Source: JAPPHA01 sp963662815
GTDB taxonomy: Bacteria > Pseudomonadota > Alphaproteobacteria > Rhodobacterales > Rhodobacteraceae
Assembly (NCBI GenBank): GCA_963662815.2
Contig: CAXXWA010000041.1
Span: 62,001-126,000, forward strand
DNA length: 64,000 nucleotides
Direction of reading: 5' to 3'
Shown here: piece by piece, positions 1-8,285 of the stretch
Position numbering within the stretch: the first letter of the stretch is position 1
How the letters are laid out: the number at the start of each line of letters is the position of its first letter
Notes under the pieces: generated by a model
Told to the model about the DNA's origin: nothing
What the model saw: only the letters and a program-made list of their open reading frames with translations
The model's database searches: none
Position numbers and translations under genes: made by a program

Positions 1-989
1 GGTTCTCGTTGTGCGCGTCGATGAACGACATGATGTCCGCCTCGAGTTCGGCGACCGAGCGATGCGCGCTCCGCTGCAGCTTCTTCCTGGTCAGTTCCGC
101 GAACCAGCGCTCGACTAGGTTCAGCCATGACGCCGAGGTCGGCGTGAAATGGATGTGCCAGTGCCTGCGGCGGGCAAGCCATTTCCTCACCTTCTCCGTC
201 TTGTGCGTCGCGTAGTTGTCCATCACCAGGTGCACGTCCAGCCCGTCGGGCACCGCCGCCTCGACCTCCTTGAGGAAGCTCAGGAACTCGTGGCGCGATG
301 GCGGCCGAAGCACTTGCCGGTCACCGCGCCGGTGGCGACGTCGAGCGCGGCGAAGAGCGTCGTCGTGCCGTGGCGGACGTAGTCGTGGGTTCTCCGCTCG
401 GCCACGCCCGGCGCCATCGGCAGGACCGGCTGCGTCCGGTCCAGGGCCTGGATCTGCGACTTCTCGTCCACGCACAGGACGACCGCGCGGTCCGGCGGGG
501 CCATGTACAGCCCCACGATGTCCTGCACCTTGTCGACGAACAGCGGGTCCGTCGACAGCTTGAACGTCTCGCTCCGGTGCGGCTTCAGGCTGAACGCCGA
601 CCAGATCCGGTGCACGTGTGCGACACGCCCGTCCTCCCGGCCATGCTCCGGACCGACCAGTGCGTCGCGTCCTTCGGCATCGTGGTCAGCGTCCGCTCCA
701 CCACCTCGGCCACCTTCTCGTCCGTCACGGTGCGGGGCCGGCCGGACCTGTACTCGTCCGAGAGGCCCTCGATGCGCCTCTCGGCGAACCGCCTGCGCCA
801 CTTGCCGACCGTGTGCTCGTGCACCCCGGCACGCTCCGCGACCTCCCTGCTCCGGAGCCCCTCGGCGCAGAGCAGGATGATCCTGCAGCGGTCGGACAGC
901 GACCGCGGCGCCTTGTGCTTTCGGACATGCGCCTCGAGAAACGCCCGCTCCTCGGCGCTCAGCACCACTTCCACCGCCTTGCCTCTCAT
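1..989 (-). pseudogene. IS630-family transposase, frameshifted twice and cut by the window edge
   Basis: The reading starts at an ATG at 989 (MRGKAVEVVLSAEERAF) with the helix-turn-helix half typical of IS630 transposases (SREVAERAGVHEHTVGKWRRRF). It then needs two frame changes to continue. Near 615, GVSHT runs into a different frame that resumes at VHRIWSAFSLKPHRSETFK. Near 290, after TGKCFGRHR, the frame changes again to HEFLSFLKEVEAAVPDGLDV. The DDE-superfamily catalytic block VVLCVDEKSQIQALDRTQP is intact in the middle frame. The C-terminal end (DNYATHKTEKVRKWL, then SWLNLVERWFAELTRKKLQ) runs off the window start. Both disruptions look like one-base losses, so this is read as a decayed gene. 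Programmed frameshifting is known in some IS630 members, but two sites make it unlikely. Confidence 0.85.
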
Positions 990-1047
990 CGAACCGCCTC
1001 CTGCTCGTGTCATCTGTCTCTTTGATAGCAACTACTGTTACAGAAGA

Positions 1048-1866
1048 CTAGGCTGTGGACTCAATTAACCGGCCTGCGACCCGCCGGAGCAGGAACCGGC
1101 TGATGGCCAGGCGCACGGTGGACAGGAAGTTGCGCGCGGTCTTGTCGTACCGCGTTGCAACTCTCCGGAACTCCTTGATCCTGCCGATGAATCTCTCGAC
1201 CGGACTGCGCTCCCGGCATGCCTCGCGGTCAAGCCCGCGCTGCTCGTTCCGGCTGGACTTCGGCGGAATCACCGCGGTCGCTCCGGCCTCCGCGATCATG
1301 TCGAGGATGGCGTTGCTGTCACAATCCCTGTCGCCGATCACCGTCTCGTCCGGCCCGAGCCCCTCGAGGAGCGCCCCAGCCTGCGTGCAGTCGGCCGCCT
1401 GTCCGGGGGCCTGGAGCACGGCCTTCACGAGTTCGTTTCCGTCGATGCCGGTGCGGACCTTCGTGGTCCTGCCGCCGCGGCTAATCCCGACCTCGGGAGG
1501 CTCGCCGTCCCGCGGGGCGCCCGCGCCGTGCCTGCGGACGCGGATCGACGAGGAATCCACCATGCGCAGGCGAAGCTCCCCGCCGCCGCCGTCGTTGTCG
1601 TCGCCTTCCGCAAGTTCCTGAAGCTTCGACATGATCTTCTCCCGGAGGCCGTTCCTGCTCCACCGGTTGTAGCGGTTGAAGCAGGTCGCGTGCGGACCGT
1701 AGCGCTCCGGCAGGTCGCGCCACGGCGTGCCGGTGCGCAGCACGAAGAAGATGCCGTCCATCACCCGCCTGTCATGCACTCGCTTCGGGCCCTGATGCTT
1801 CTGCGGAAGCACGGAACGGAGGATTTTCCACTCCGCATCCGTCATGTCGTGTCGGTCGCCGCTCAT
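1048..1866 (-). CDS. IS5-family transposase
   Basis: This 272-residue DDE transposase cuts and joins the ends of its own insertion sequence. The chosen start is the ATG at 1866 (MSGDRHDMTDAEWKIL), because the family begins at this point; a longer reading to 1926 adds 20 non-conserved residues. An N-terminal DUF4096-like region (RRVMDGIFFVLRTGTPWRDLP) is followed by DDE signatures: D in RMVDSSSIRVRRHGA, D in VIGDRDCDSNAIL and E in SPVERFIGRIKEFRRVATRYDK. No frameshift is visible, so the protein could be active. The stop codon TAG lies at 1048-1050, at or just outside the inferred element end, so it may be supplied by target DNA. Confidence 0.85.
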   Translation of the reverse strand: MSGDRHDMTDAEWKILRSVLPQKHQGPKRVHDRRVMDGIFFVLRTGTPWRDLPERYGPHATCFNRYNRWSRNGLREKIMSKLQELAEGDDNDGGGGELRLRMVDSSSIRVRRHGAGAPRDGEPPEVGISRGGRTTKVRTGIDGNELVKAVLQAPGQAADCTQAGALLEGLGPDETVIGDRDCDSNAILDMIAEAGATAVIPPKSSRNEQRGLDREACRERSPVERFIGRIKEFRRVATRYDKTARNFLSTVRLAISRFLLRRVAGRLIESTA

Positions 1867-1945
1867 GCCTCGAACTCCTTGTCTGGACTGTTTCCTGCAG
1901 GAATCACGGAGGCGCAGGATTGTCAACTATTTTGGGTACAGTGCC
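1051..1945 (-). mobile_element. IS5-like insertion sequence with imperfect terminal repeats
   Basis: The transposase gene is bracketed by imperfect inverted ends. The left end reads GGCTGTGGACTCAA from 1051, and the right end, read on the other strand, gives GGCACTGTACCCAA from 1945. Both are flanked by TA dinucleotides (CTA before, TAA after), which fits the short TNA-type target used by several IS5 subgroups. The ends are inferred by eye. The element sits directly beside the IS630 remnant, so this is a spot of repeated insertion. Confidence 0.55.
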
Positions 1946-2005
1946 TAACCACTAACCACTTCGGATGACCTCATGCTGCTCGATTGCCTACGGCACGCAT
2001 GATCT

Positions 2006-3169
2006 TCACAGCAGGCAGCTCGTGATCGGCAGAGTCGAGCTTCCAATGGAGGACGGTTCGTCATCGAGTTCGGAGAGCTCGATGCGCGGGACTTGGCGCT
2101 CGACACCAAATCTCGGTTCGCTCCAAAACTCGGCTCCTGCAACAAAGGTCTCCGCCAGCGCCCGCGGAATCTGGCCACCGAGGACGATCACCTCCGGATC
2201 AACAATGGCCGAAAGCGCATTGACCACGCGGTTGAAGCAGGGAAGTGCTGCATCGACCCAGGCCTCGACACCAGGCCACGACGGATCGAAGGACTGCCGG
2301 AGCTCAGCAATCGTCTTGATTCCAACGCCTTGCGCCCGCAGTGCCCTCAGGAGGATGCCAAGCGCCGGGCGGCGCTCACTGTCTTTTATGTCGAAGATCG
2401 CCGAGAACTCACCCGCATTTCCACGAAACCCCCGAAGAAGCGCCCCATCCGAGATCACCGCACCCCCGAATCCGTAGTTGAACGAGAGATAGGCGAAGTC
2501 GGCGACCCTGCGACCCATTCCGAGGGTCGCCTCCGCAAGCGCCGAGCAGTTCGCGCCATTCTCGACCCAGACTGGGACACCGAAGAACTCGTAGAGCAAG
2601 GGGCCTAGATCGATCAGGGCCCAATCCTCCAATGGCACTGGTGGATTGAAGCGGGTTCCGTCGACACGAAAGCCGGTGATGCCGAACCCAATGCCAAACA
2701 GGGCATCTCGGGTCGCGTTGAATTCCGCCAGCACGTCTTCAAGCGCCCTGTCCATGAGGCGCAGACCGGCAAGGCGCCCCACTTCGTCGAGATCAATACG
2801 GCGTGTGCGGTAACGTCCGGAAACGTCCATGACCGTGACTCCTGCACTGTCGGTCTCGAGCGATATGCCCGCCGAGAGTCCCCACCCGGGGTTCAACCGA
2901 ATGGTTGGACTAGGCTTCCCGCGACCGGTTCCCGGAACCGGGGGGCCGAGCGTGATGAGATGTCGTCTTTCAAGCTGATCGACAATCCGGTGAATCGACT
3001 GCTGCGTCAGGCCGATCCCGTTGACCAGGTCCGACCGTTGCAAGCCGGGCCTTCGCCAGATCTGACGCAGGATTGCACGTTCGTTCCTTGATGCGACCTC
3101 GCCGGCACCCTGGTCGCGCAAGTATCTTTCGCAGATCAGGTCTTCTGGTCTGTACGCACGTCCATCCAC
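2006..3169 (-). CDS. ROK-family transcriptional regulator
   Basis: A 387-residue regulator of the ROK/NagC-XylR type. Residues 25-80 form a winged helix-turn-helix (RNERAILRQIWRRPGLQRSDLV, then IHRIVDQLERRHLI). The rest is a sugar-kinase-like fold with a degenerate nucleotide/sugar site (FGIGFGITGFRVDG, NGANCSALAEATLG, FNYGFGGAVISDG). The usual ROK zinc-binding cysteine motif is not present, as in many regulators that do not act as kinases. The start is a GTG at 3169, preceded by GGAGAG; a nearby ATG at 3165 is out of frame. It is transcribed away from the binding-protein gene at 3309, so it very likely represses that importer operon and senses the imported sugar or a derivative. The GTG start is moderately certain. 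Confidence 0.85.
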   Translation of the reverse strand: MDGRAYRPEDLICERYLRDQGAGEVASRNERAILRQIWRRPGLQRSDLVNGIGLTQQSIHRIVDQLERRHLITLGPPVPGTGRGKPSPTIRLNPGWGLSAGISLETDSAGVTVMDVSGRYRTRRIDLDEVGRLAGLRLMDRALEDVLAEFNATRDALFGIGFGITGFRVDGTRFNPPVPLEDWALIDLGPLLYEFFGVPVWVENGANCSALAEATLGMGRRVADFAYLSFNYGFGGAVISDGALLRGFRGNAGEFSAIFDIKDSERRPALGILLRALRAQGVGIKTIAELRQSFDPSWPGVEAWVDAALPCFNRVVNALSAIVDPEVIVLGGQIPRALAETFVAGAEFWSEPRFGVERQVPRIELSELDDEPSSIGSSTLPITSCLL

Positions 3170-3308
3170 GTCACTCTCCGAATTCCAGTTGCTGCCGTCA
3201 CAGATATTTCACACTTTATGTGTTGTTTTATTCACACATCACTTGTAACAACGAATATATCTTGTAAACTGCGAGTGTCCTACCACTTCTGACTCCAAGG
3301 AGATTCCC
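3170..3308. promoter_or_regulatory. Divergent promoter/operator region between ROK regulator and importer operon
   Basis: This AT-rich stretch separates two divergent genes. A plausible promoter for the importer is TTGTAA at 3243-3248 and TAAACT at 3265-3270, 16 bp apart. The octamer CTTGTAA plus its flank occurs twice as a direct repeat (3242 and 3261), spaced 19 bp, and could be an operator. A clear Shine-Dalgarno sequence AAGGAGA lies 6 bp before the ATG at 3309. The promoter assignment is by eye. Confidence 0.45.
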
Positions 3309-4613
3309 ATGACAAAACTTGGCTTCACGGCATGCGCGGCCGCATTCCTGGCAGGGGCAAGTGCAGCCCACGCTGCCGAAATCGAATTCTGGTATGGTAA
3401 CACCGGAAAAATCGAAGAGGCAATCCAGGCGCACTGCGCGGCGTTCAACGATGCACAGTCCGACCATATGATCACATGCGTAGGCCAAGGCGGCTACGAG
3501 GCGGGCATGCAGAAGGCCATCGCCGCGTACCGCTCCGCACAGCACCCCGTCTTGATCCAGTTCTTCGACGCCGGCACCCTGGACCTCATGCTCTCGGAAG
3601 CCGTCGTGCCGGTGCAGGAGATCATGCCGGACGCACCATGGGACGACTACATCAACGGAGCGAGGTCGTACTATGAAACCTCTTCAGGCGATTTGTTCTC
3701 TCAGCCCTACAACGGCTCGACCTTGATATTCTACGCCAACATGGAAATGCTGGGCGATGCAGGCATCGAGGAGGTTCCGCAATCCTGGGAAGGCGTGATG
3801 GATGCCGCCCGTCAGTTGAAGGCCGCAGGCGTCGAATGCCCGTTCACTACGGATGCGCATCCGTGGCGCGTGCTCGAGCAGTTCAGCGCCCGTCACGGTG
3901 CGCCGATCGCAACCAACAACAACGGATACGGCGGTCTCGACGGGGAATACACGTTCAACGAAGGGCCCGTCGCCGACCACATGCTGAACCTCTCCAAGTG
4001 GCGCGAAGAGGGCCTCTTGAAGCTTGACCAGGACACCGTGGCAGGAAAGTACAACGCTGCCTTCAATGCAGGCGAATGCGCGATGATGGAAGCGTCGACC
4101 GGCTCGTACGGCGCCGCATACGCCGCGCTCGGAGACAAGGTCAGGATCACCATGGCGCCGATGTACGACGGCGTGGAGCGTCGAAACACCTTGATTGGCG
4201 GCGCCGCGATCTGGGTGATGAAGGGACACGATGACGCCGACTACGAGGCGGCAATCTCCTTCCTCAACTTCGTCCGAGAGGAGGATCAGCAGATCGAGTT
4301 CACGCGGCGGACGGGCTACATGCCGGTCACCAAGGCCGCTCTCGCATCGCTCGTCGCGAGCGGCAAGGCGGACAGCCTGGAATTCGCCACGGCCGAAATG
4401 GGCGTTGCCTCGCTCAACCAGCCGGGGGACGAGAACTCGCGCGGCATTCGGCTCGGCTTCTACGTTCAGTTCCGCGAGTTCTTCAAGGAAGAGACCCAGA
4501 AGGCGTTCAACGGAGACCAGACCATGCAGGCAGCGCTTGACAACGCGGTCGCCCGCGGCAACGAGCTTCTGCGTCGTTTCGAACAGACCTACCAGGGCAC
4601 CGAACTTCCGTGA
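3309..4613 (+). CDS. ABC importer substrate-binding protein, UgpB/CUT1 type
   Basis: A 434-residue periplasmic solute-binding protein with a Sec signal peptide (MTKLGFTACAAAFLAGASAAHA, cleavage likely after AHA). The body follows the UgpB pattern: an EIEFWYGNTG opening, then HPVLIQFFDAGTLDLMLSE, QPYNGSTLIFYANMEML and GECAMMEASTGSYGA, and a long C-terminal helical tail. Family members bind glycerol-3-phosphate, glycerophosphodiesters or oligosaccharides. It is the first gene of a six-gene operon and is followed by a strong hairpin, which usually raises binding-protein expression over that of the permeases. The two downstream enzymes, a 2H phosphoesterase and an IMPase-like phosphatase, favour a phosphorylated polyol ligand, but this is inference. 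Confidence 0.88.
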   Translation: MTKLGFTACAAAFLAGASAAHAAEIEFWYGNTGKIEEAIQAHCAAFNDAQSDHMITCVGQGGYEAGMQKAIAAYRSAQHPVLIQFFDAGTLDLMLSEAVVPVQEIMPDAPWDDYINGARSYYETSSGDLFSQPYNGSTLIFYANMEMLGDAGIEEVPQSWEGVMDAARQLKAAGVECPFTTDAHPWRVLEQFSARHGAPIATNNNGYGGLDGEYTFNEGPVADHMLNLSKWREEGLLKLDQDTVAGKYNAAFNAGECAMMEASTGSYGAAYAALGDKVRITMAPMYDGVERRNTLIGGAAIWVMKGHDDADYEAAISFLNFVREEDQQIEFTRRTGYMPVTKAALASLVASGKADSLEFATAEMGVASLNQPGDENSRGIRLGFYVQFREFFKEETQKAFNGDQTMQAALDNAVARGNELLRRFEQTYQGTELP

Positions 4614-4627
4614 CGCGGCAGTGAAAC

Positions 4628-4655
4628 CCGGACGGGGTGCCCGCACTCCGTCCGG
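4628..4655 (+). promoter_or_regulatory. Intercistronic hairpin after the binding-protein gene
   Basis: CCGGACGG pairs with CCGTCCGG, extended inwards by GTG/CAC around a CCCG loop, giving about 12 pairs with one G-U. There is no U-run, so it is more likely an mRNA-stabilising or attenuating stem than a full terminator. It overlaps the alternative GTG start at 4621 and supports the GTG at 4672 as start of the next gene. Confidence 0.6.
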
Positions 4656-4671
4656 ATCAGGAACAGCGGTA

Positions 4672-5553
4672 GTGACACAAGGTTTCTATACCGGCCGGTG
4701 GAGCTATTGGGCGCTTGTCCTGCCAATCCTCGCGTTGATCGCGATGTTCTTCTACATCCCGGCGGCGCTCGCGTTCTTCTGGTCATTGTTCCTCGAACGC
4801 CCCTTTGGCGGCGGATCGGAGTTCGTGGGCTTCCAGAACTACGAACGGGTCCTGTCCGACCCGGAATTCTGGAACGCGATGTGGCGCACGCTGACCTTCA
4901 TGGCGATCGCACCGACGCTGGCCATCGGACTCTCGCTGATCCTCGCGATCGCGGCCGACAGGGGCATCCGGATCAGCCAGGCCGCGCGCAACATCATTAT
5001 CTGGCCCAAAGCGGTGGCCGGGGCGTCGATCGGCGTGGTCTTCGTCTTCATCTTCAACCCCTTTCTCGGCATCTTTGCGCCGCTCAACGAAATCTATCCC
5101 GGAATCTGGAATCCCCGGATCGACGGGGCCGACGCCTTCGCAACGCTTGTGGTCGCGCAGGTCTGGAACGGCATACCGTTCAACTTCATCATCCTGCTGT
5201 CGGGACTTCAGGCCATCCCCGATACGCTCACCAAGGCGGCCGCGATGGACGGGTCCGGGCCGTGGCGACGAATCGTCGACCTGCAGTTGCCGCTTCTGAC
5301 GCCGCAGCTTTTCCTTACGTTCGTCCTGGAATTCGTCGGCACTGTGGTCGAGGCTTTCGGCCTGATCGACACGATGACCCAGGGCGGACCCGGCGGTGCC
5401 ACAAACCTCCTGATCTACAAGATATATGTCGATGGCTTCAAAGCCTACGACCTTTCCGGCGCTGCAACACAGACTGCACTCCTGATGATGTTCGTCATTG
5501 CCATGGTGATCCTTCAGTTCCGCCTCGAGAGATTCGTCAAGTACGAGAGGTAG
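4672..5553 (+). CDS. ABC importer permease, UgpA/MalF type
   Basis: A 293-residue inner-membrane permease with six predicted membrane helices, beginning with ALVLPILALIAMFFYIPAALAFFWSL. The EAA loop that docks the ATPase is GLQAIPDTLTKAAAMDGSGPWRRIVDLQLPLL near residues 180-212, the usual CUT1 position. The GTG at 4672 is preferred; an in-frame GTG at 4621 would place the first codons inside the hairpin. It forms the transmembrane channel together with the next gene product, which starts 5 bp downstream. Confidence 0.85.
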   Translation: MTQGFYTGRWSYWALVLPILALIAMFFYIPAALAFFWSLFLERPFGGGSEFVGFQNYERVLSDPEFWNAMWRTLTFMAIAPTLAIGLSLILAIAADRGIRISQAARNIIIWPKAVAGASIGVVFVFIFNPFLGIFAPLNEIYPGIWNPRIDGADAFATLVVAQVWNGIPFNFIILLSGLQAIPDTLTKAAAMDGSGPWRRIVDLQLPLLTPQLFLTFVLEFVGTVVEAFGLIDTMTQGGPGGATNLLIYKIYVDGFKAYDLSGAATQTALLMMFVIAMVILQFRLERFVKYER

Positions 5554-5558
5554 AAGAG

Positions 5559-6479
5559 ATGGTCGAAGACACCCGAGGCATTGATCGAACGGCCTTTGTG
5601 ATCCTCGTCATCGGCGTCGCGTTCATCCTTACGCCCATCGTGATCGCGTTTCTCACGGCGTCTCTGTCCTACGAAGAGTTCGTGAGCGCCGGCGGCATCG
5701 GGCTGAATGTCGGGTCAAGCTTCCTTGACAACATGCGACGAATCGTCACCGAAACCCGGTTGCCGGGACAGCTTTGGAATTCGATCGTGATTTCGCTCCT
5801 GGTCGCAGGGATCAAATGTGCATTTGCCTTCACGGCCACATTCGCGCTGGTCTTCTACGAATCCCGATGGAACTGGATCATCTTCTCGCTGACGATCGCG
5901 ACCGTTATGCTGCCCCTCGAACTCCTGGTCATCACCACCTACCAGATCGTCGCGAACGTCGCGATGCCGCTCAACTGGCTGTTGCAGATCACCGGCCTTG
6001 CCTGGCTTTCCGAACAGGTCGTCGGCGCGAAGCACGAATACAAGCTGAGCCTTCTCGATACCTACATCGGCGTAGCGCTGCCCATCGCGACCTCGTCCAC
6101 CTCCGTATTCATCTACCGCCAGTTTTTCCTCAGCCTGCCAAAGGACCTGCCGCGGGCAGCAGCCATGGATGGAGCGTCGCCCTTCCGGTTCATGATCGAC
6201 ATCCTCTTGCCGCTCTCGTGGACGCCCCTCGTTGCGACTTTCATGTTCTGGTTCATCGGAGGCTGGACCCAGTATCTCTGGCCGCTCGTGGCAGCCGCAA
6301 CGCCGGACGCTCAGCCAGCGGTGGTCGGGCTCGCGAAACTCGCGAACACCGAACCGGACCGAATTCCTGACGTGCCTTTGCTCATGGCCGGTGCGCTCTT
6401 CGTCTCGTTCATTCCGGTCGTTCTGATCGGCGTCATGCAGCGCCAGATCGTGCGCGGCCTCAACCTTTCGGAAAAGTGA
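5559..6479 (+). CDS. ABC importer permease, UgpE/MalG type
   Basis: A 306-residue second permease of the same importer. The start ATG at 5559 follows GAGGTAGAAGAG. Helices begin with AFVILVIGVAFILTPIVIAFL, and the EAA loop is FFLSLPKDLPRAAAMDGASPFRFMIDILLP in the C-terminal third. The large loop between helices (DNMRRIVTETRLPGQLWNS) is typical of MalG-like permeases. The stop overlaps a GTGA just before the ATPase gene, indicating translational coupling. Confidence 0.85.
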   Translation: MVEDTRGIDRTAFVILVIGVAFILTPIVIAFLTASLSYEEFVSAGGIGLNVGSSFLDNMRRIVTETRLPGQLWNSIVISLLVAGIKCAFAFTATFALVFYESRWNWIIFSLTIATVMLPLELLVITTYQIVANVAMPLNWLLQITGLAWLSEQVVGAKHEYKLSLLDTYIGVALPIATSSTSVFIYRQFFLSLPKDLPRAAAMDGASPFRFMIDILLPLSWTPLVATFMFWFIGGWTQYLWPLVAAATPDAQPAVVGLAKLANTEPDRIPDVPLLMAGALFVSFIPVVLIGVMQRQIVRGLNLSEK

Positions 6480-6481
6480 CG

Positions 6482-7528
6482 ATGGCCGACAATGCCATCG
6501 CCTTGAACGACGTCCGCAAGGCATACGGCGACACTCTCGTGATTCCCGGCCTTACCGCCGAAATCGGCGGCGGGCAGTTCACGGTCATACTCGGTCCGTC
6601 GGGATGCGGGAAATCGACGCTCCTTAACATGATCGCCGGCTTGGAACGCGTCACCTCCGGGACGATTCGGTTCGGTAGCCGCGAGGTGCAGGAACTGGCC
6701 CCGAAGGACCGCGGTTGCGCCATGGTCTTCCAAAACTACGCGCTCTACCCGCACATGACCATACGCAACAACATAGGGTATGCCCTCAAGGTTGCCCGAG
6801 TCCCGAAAGAGGAACGTCGAAAACGGGTGGAGACCGCTGCCGAAAGCGTCGGACTCCGGGGGCTCCTGGACCGTCGTCCTTCCGAACTGTCGGGTGGCCA
6901 GCGACAGCGGGCGGCCGTCGCCCGCGCCATCGTCCGGGAACCCTCGGTGCTGCTGTTCGACGAGCCGCTGTCGAATCTCGACGCAAAGCTGCGCCACGGC
7001 ATGCGCATGGAGCTCGCGCGCCTGCACGACCGGATCGGCGCCACGTCGGTCTTCGTGACCCATGACCAGGTCGAGGCGATGACGCTTGCGGACAAGGTCA
7101 TGCTCCTGAACAACGGCGAGATAGTGCAATATGCCGCGCCGTCGGAACTCTACGAGAATCCGGCGACGACCTTCGTTGCGACCTTCATCGGCGCTCCCGC
7201 CATGAACCTTCTGGGCGCGGACGGCGAGGGTGCAGGGATCCGGCTCCAGGACGGAACCCTCCTGACGACTACGCCGTTTCGCGGCCCGGTGACGCTTGGC
7301 ATCCGTCCCGAAAACATCGAGATCGTGCCCGATGGCATCCCCTGCCGGATCGTCTATAGCGAAAGCTTGGGATCGCATTCCGTGATCGTCGCTGCACTTG
7401 CTGACGGCCAGGAATTGCGCATCGCAACCCAGCTCGGCCGACGCATGACACCAGGCGAGACATTCTCTGTCCGGTTCATGAAGGGCGCCATCCGACTGTT
7501 CGACCCCGCATCGGGAAAGCGACATTGA
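6482..7528 (+). CDS. ABC importer ATPase, UgpC/MalK type
   Basis: A 348-residue ATPase that powers the importer from the cytoplasmic face. Walker A is GPSGCGKST at residues 38-46. The Q-loop (VFQNYALYPHM), signature (LSGGQRQRAAVARAI), Walker B (VLLFDEP) and H-loop (VFVTHDQVEAMTL) are all intact. Beyond residue 230 lies the OB-fold regulatory/TOBE region of the CUT1 class (LGIRPENIEIV). ATG 6482 is chosen because GGAAAAG sits 6 bp upstream; an in-frame GTG at 6476 overlaps the previous stop. It is the fourth gene in the operon, followed by two metabolic enzymes. Confidence 0.9.
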   Translation: MADNAIALNDVRKAYGDTLVIPGLTAEIGGGQFTVILGPSGCGKSTLLNMIAGLERVTSGTIRFGSREVQELAPKDRGCAMVFQNYALYPHMTIRNNIGYALKVARVPKEERRKRVETAAESVGLRGLLDRRPSELSGGQRQRAAVARAIVREPSVLLFDEPLSNLDAKLRHGMRMELARLHDRIGATSVFVTHDQVEAMTLADKVMLLNNGEIVQYAAPSELYENPATTFVATFIGAPAMNLLGADGEGAGIRLQDGTLLTTTPFRGPVTLGIRPENIEIVPDGIPCRIVYSESLGSHSVIVAALADGQELRIATQLGRRMTPGETFSVRFMKGAIRLFDPASGKRH

Positions 7529-7550
7529 CCCAGACGAGCAAGGACACGGA

Positions 7551-8285
7551 ATGAGGCCAGAACTCCCAGACCTGATCGACTACCTGACCGGAAAACTCGC
7601 AGACAGACCCTACCCCGAAGGCATTTCGGTTCCCGGAGGCGGCGGCAAGTTCCACACGGATGGCACCGTGCAGCACTGGCCTGGCAACACGTTCATCTGC
7701 CACCTCGACCCTGCATCGCGCGCGCACAACGCGCTGCGCGCGATGCAGGAAGAGATCAAGATGAGCCGGTTCCAGCGATTCTATACCTTCTTGCCGCCGT
7801 CCAGCTTCCACATGACGATTTTTCAAGGGCTGTCATCGACGACCGAGATGCGCGGTGCCATGCCCAAGGAATTGCGCGACGACCGAACTCGCCTTCTCCT
7901 GGACCGCGCCAGCGCCCTCGATCTGCCTACACGTCATCGGGCCCGGATGGTCAGTCTCTTCGCCGGCAAGAGCGTGACGATGATCGGCGCAGACCAGGCT
8001 GAAGAGGACGCGTTGCGCAAGACACGTTGCAAGCTGTCGGAGGCGACCGGAATCGAGGAGCGGGATTTTGATGCCTACGTCTTTCACATCACGCTCGCAT
8101 ATCTCGTCGAATGGGTGACGCAGGGAACGGCGGAGGAGATTGCCGAATTCAGCAGGGACCTGACCGAACGATTTCGCGACGACGTCGGAACGATTTCGTT
8201 CGGGCCGGTCGAACTTTGCAACTTTGACACGATGCACGCGTTCGAGCGGGTTGCGTTCATTGGGACCCACCAAGCCGATGCGTAG
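7551..8285 (+). CDS. 2H-superfamily phosphoesterase (DUF1868-like)
   Basis: A 244-residue cytoplasmic protein with the two His-x-Thr motifs that define 2H phosphoesterases: HMT at residues 87-89 (PSSFHMTIFQG) and HIT at 179-181 (YVFHITLAYL). The N-terminal block GKFHTDGTVQHWPGNTF and the spacing of about 90 residues match the DUF1868 group. Family members act on cyclic nucleotides, 2'-5' links or small cyclic phosphodiesters; the natural substrate of this group is not settled. It is the fifth gene of the importer operon and its stop overlaps the IMPase start. I infer that it opens a cyclic or diester phosphate of the imported compound before the phosphatase acts. Confidence 0.75.
   Translation: MRPELPDLIDYLTGKLADRPYPEGISVPGGGGKFHTDGTVQHWPGNTFICHLDPASRAHNALRAMQEEIKMSRFQRFYTFLPPSSFHMTIFQGLSSTTEMRGAMPKELRDDRTRLLLDRASALDLPTRHRARMVSLFAGKSVTMIGADQAEEDALRKTRCKLSEATGIEERDFDAYVFHITLAYLVEWVTQGTAEEIAEFSRDLTERFRDDVGTISFGPVELCNFDTMHAFERVAFIGTHQADA

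Noticed and set aside
4621..4672. Upstream GTG start for the first Ugp-type permease
   Set aside because: It would be buried in the hairpin at 4628-4655 and adds residues foreign to the family.
4698..5558. Extended N terminus for the second Ugp-type permease
   Set aside because: It is an alternate frame of the first permease gene; the ribosome site and homology begin at 5559.
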